A stretch of 5,727 bases of DNA from contig DAOVNW010000066.1 in NCBI GenBank assembly GCA_030630095.1, forward strand, positions 1 to 5,727, read 5' to 3'. The DNA comes from Candidatus Omnitrophota bacterium (lineage in GTDB: Bacteria > Omnitrophota > Gorgyraeia > JAGLLT01). The stretch's first letter is position 1, and each line of letters begins with the position of its first letter. Positions 5,139 through 5,727 of this stretch are shown here, piece by piece. The notes beneath the pieces were generated by a model. It saw only the letters and a list, made by a program, of their open reading frames with translations. It was not told the DNA's origin and ran no database searches. Both the position numbers and the translations under genes were made by a program.

Positions 5139-5727
5139 CAATATCAGGAACTTATCCGGGATGCATCCGGTTGATATAGCGGATATCCTGCGTAAAAAGG
5201 AACATAAGGACAGGCTGACTATATTTGCGGCTCTGGATTATGAAAAGGCGGCCCAGGTTTTAAGCGAGCTTGACGCGCAGAGTGAATCCCAGCTTTTAAG
5301 GGAACTTTCCAGTTTTAAAATTTCCAAAATGGTTGAAATGCTTCCTCCTGATGAGGCGGCGGATATACTGGCGGACTTATCCAGCGAAAAGCAGAAAGAT
5401 GTTTTGCGCTTGATGAAAAAAGAGGATTCGCTGGAGGTTCAGGAGCTAATGAAGTACCCTGAGGAAAGCGCCGGGGGAATTATGACCACCAATCTTTTGG
5501 CCTTAAATGAGAGCTTTACCGCTTCGCGGGCCATTGAGGCCTTGCGGCAGTTTACTAAAGAAGTTAAGGAACAGATAGTTTACGTTTACGTGGTTGATAA
5601 AGAGAATAAATTTATCGGATTTTTCCCGATTAAGAATTTAATTACAGCCCTGCCTAATGCCAAACTGTGTGAACTGGTAAATCGTGAGGCCGTCACCGTT
5701 GATCCGGAGCTGGATCAGGAAGAGGTA
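5128..5727 (+). CDS. mgtE: MgtE magnesium transporter, N-terminal regulatory part (cut by window end)
   Basis: The first 200 codons of an MgtE-family Mg2+ channel/transporter; the frame is open at the window edge. Residues about 13-105 form the cytoplasmic MgtE N domain, a helical superhelix that includes the MLPPDEAADILADL block (71-84). The family linker LMKYPEESAGGIMTT (107-121) leads into the first CBS domain, with VYVVDKENKFIGFF at about 153-166, and the window ends inside the CBS region. In Thermus MgtE these N and CBS domains bind Mg2+ and close the pore when cytosolic Mg2+ is high. The membrane domain, which would be the pore, lies beyond the window. The ATG at 5128 has AAGGG (5116-5120) seven bases upstream and overlaps the DUF502 gene by 11 nt, implying coupled translation. 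A later in-frame ATG at 5161 would also leave the domain intact but has poorer spacing. Confidence 0.94.
   Translation, partial: MENNNIRNLSGMHPVDIADILRKKEHKDRLTIFAALDYEKAAQVLSELDAQSESQLLRELSSFKISKMVEMLPPDEAADILADLSSEKQKDVLRLMKKEDSLEVQELMKYPEESAGGIMTTNLLALNESFTASRAIEALRQFTKEVKEQIVYVYVVDKENKFIGFFPIKNLITALPNAKLCELVNREAVTVDPELDQEEV

Overview
The window holds a compact run of seven genes, all on the + strand. Six are read from their start; the first is present only as a 3' end and the last only as a 5' part. Gaps between genes are at most 33 nt, and three neighbouring pairs overlap by 11 to 23 nt. No rRNA, tRNA, CRISPR, mobile element, rho-independent terminator or convincing promoter was seen, so the block reads as the interior of one operon.

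Layout: 1-99 is the tail of a LysM (peptidoglycan-binding) protein. 117-1085 is a PhoH/YbeZ-type ATPase. 1072-3276 is a PgpH-type 7TM-HD membrane phosphohydrolase, probably cleaving c-di-AMP. 3299-3751 is the rRNA-maturation endonuclease YbeY. 3729-4442 is a fusion of a DgkA-type lipid kinase with a PAP2-type lipid phosphatase. 4476-5138 is a DUF502 (COV1-like) membrane protein with a TTG start. 5128-5727 is the cytoplasmic N-terminal part of an MgtE magnesium transporter, cut by the window edge.

The order phoH - pgpH - ybeY - dgkA is the classical core cluster known from Firmicutes and many other bacterial phyla. It joins ribosome/RNA quality control (PhoH and YbeY) with nucleotide second-messenger turnover (PgpH) and undecaprenyl-lipid recycling (DgkA-PAP2). 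DUF502 and MgtE then add envelope and ion-transport functions.

The organism is a bacterium of moderate GC (about 40-45% by eye). The YbeY metal-site variant (Asp in place of the third His), the DgkA-PAP2 fusion and the DUF502-mgtE continuation do not look like a model Firmicute or Proteobacterium. An uncultured lineage such as Omnitrophota is a plausible guess, but I cannot confirm it from this sequence alone.

I see no wholly new system. The points most worth a second look are the kinase-phosphatase fusion with non-canonical PAP2 motifs, the altered YbeY site, and the sequence features at the gene junctions that suggest translational coupling.
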